Shown in pieces: positions 20,586 through 20,707 of a DNA stretch of 20,707 nucleotides. A model generated the notes under the pieces. The model was not told the origin of the DNA. It did not search any database and worked only from the letters and a program-made list of their open reading frames with translations. A program made the translations under genes and the position numbers. The first letter of the stretch is position 1. Each line of letters begins with the position of its first letter. Origin of the DNA: DATIJC01 sp035479015 (GTDB lineage Bacteria > Patescibacteriota > Microgenomatia > UBA1400 > UBA12028); the NCBI GenBank assembly GCA_035479015.1, contig DATIJC010000053.1, positions 1 through 20,707 of the forward strand, in the 5' to 3' direction.

Positions 20586-20707
20586 ATGCTTTCTATACAA
20601 GGCCTAGGGTTTTGGACGCGAAAGAGGCTTCGTGTAGTAGCTACTGCTCAGCACAAAGGTCGCATTTACCTCTACTTTCACACCAATCCTAGGGAATCAA
20701 AAATATT
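20586..20707 (+). CDS. Start of an unknown gene, cut off at the right edge
   Basis: An ATG at 20586 opens a frame that stays open to the window end (40 codons). The sequence starts MLSIQGLGFWTRKRLRVVAT and goes on to GRIYLYFHTNPRESK. There is no signal peptide and no recognisable domain in this short piece. No Shine-Dalgarno site precedes the ATG, as for several other first genes here. It is divergent from the surface-protein gene. Because it is partial, it could also be a chance ORF. Confidence 0.4.
   Translation, partial: MLSIQGLGFWTRKRLRVVATAQHKGRIYLYFHTNPRESKI

Overview
The window looks like chromosomal DNA from an uncultured bacterium, most plausibly of the Candidate Phyla Radiation (Patescibacteria). 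This is an inference from gene content, not from a marker gene. Supporting signs are compact gene spacing, many very small unrecognised genes, seven tRNA genes with no encoded CCA, and an archaeal-type coenzyme A enzyme fusion. There is also a giant secreted protein built from CTITNDD-type repeats. All three stop codons are used as stops, so TGA is not recoded as in Gracilibacteria or Absconditabacteria. Base composition is in the low-to-mid 40s % GC by eye (not computed).

Layout. 1-2869 (minus): an M32 carboxypeptidase followed by a glycogen-synthase-like glycosyltransferase that runs off the left edge. 2910-3570 (plus): two small unknown genes. 3567-5053 (minus): trpS behind a ~210-nt leader with a terminator-like hairpin, preceded by a small unknown gene. 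5064-5224: two palindromic elements. 5225-6313: tRNA-Lys and three small unknown minus-strand genes, one with a Cys-rich motif. 6397-8386 (plus): tRNA-Arg, a cytidylate-kinase-like P-loop protein, a tRNA-Leu/Val/Phe cluster, a HAM1/RdgB-type NTP pyrophosphatase starting 8 nt after tRNA-Phe, and a small unknown. 8393-9998 (minus): tRNA-Gly, a zinc-ribbon protein and a CofE-like ligase coupled by an ATGA overlap. 10060-10572 (plus): tRNA-Leu(CAG) followed 9 nt later by an unknown gene. 10569-10769 (minus): a small unknown gene. 10848-13660 (plus): a nucleotidyltransferase-fold protein, an S51 peptidase-like protein, a PPAT/GTP-dependent dephospho-CoA kinase fusion, a 45-residue basic protein and a VOC-fold protein with a Pro/Ala tail. 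13664-13815: palindrome, terminator and a tiny promoter-hairpin unit. 13843-14595 (minus): a DUF3800 protein. 14746-20466 (minus): a 1906-residue secreted repeat protein. 20586 to the end: the start of an unknown plus-strand gene.

The most notable points are as follows. (1) One protein fuses archaeal/eukaryotic-type phosphopantetheine adenylyltransferase to the DUF359 GTP-dependent dephospho-CoA kinase, which would cover the last two steps of CoA synthesis. (2) The surface protein has 14 prealbumin/CnaB-like units that all keep a Lys-Glu-Asn set and a Cys pair. (3) Several genes seem to be expressed without a leader, either because a -10 box lies 6-11 nt before the ATG or because the ATG lies within 10 nt of a tRNA 3' end. 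Internal operon genes instead have clear Shine-Dalgarno sites. (4) The trpS leader may be an attenuator. (5) A ~45-nt promoter-terminator transcription unit lies at 13737-13815.
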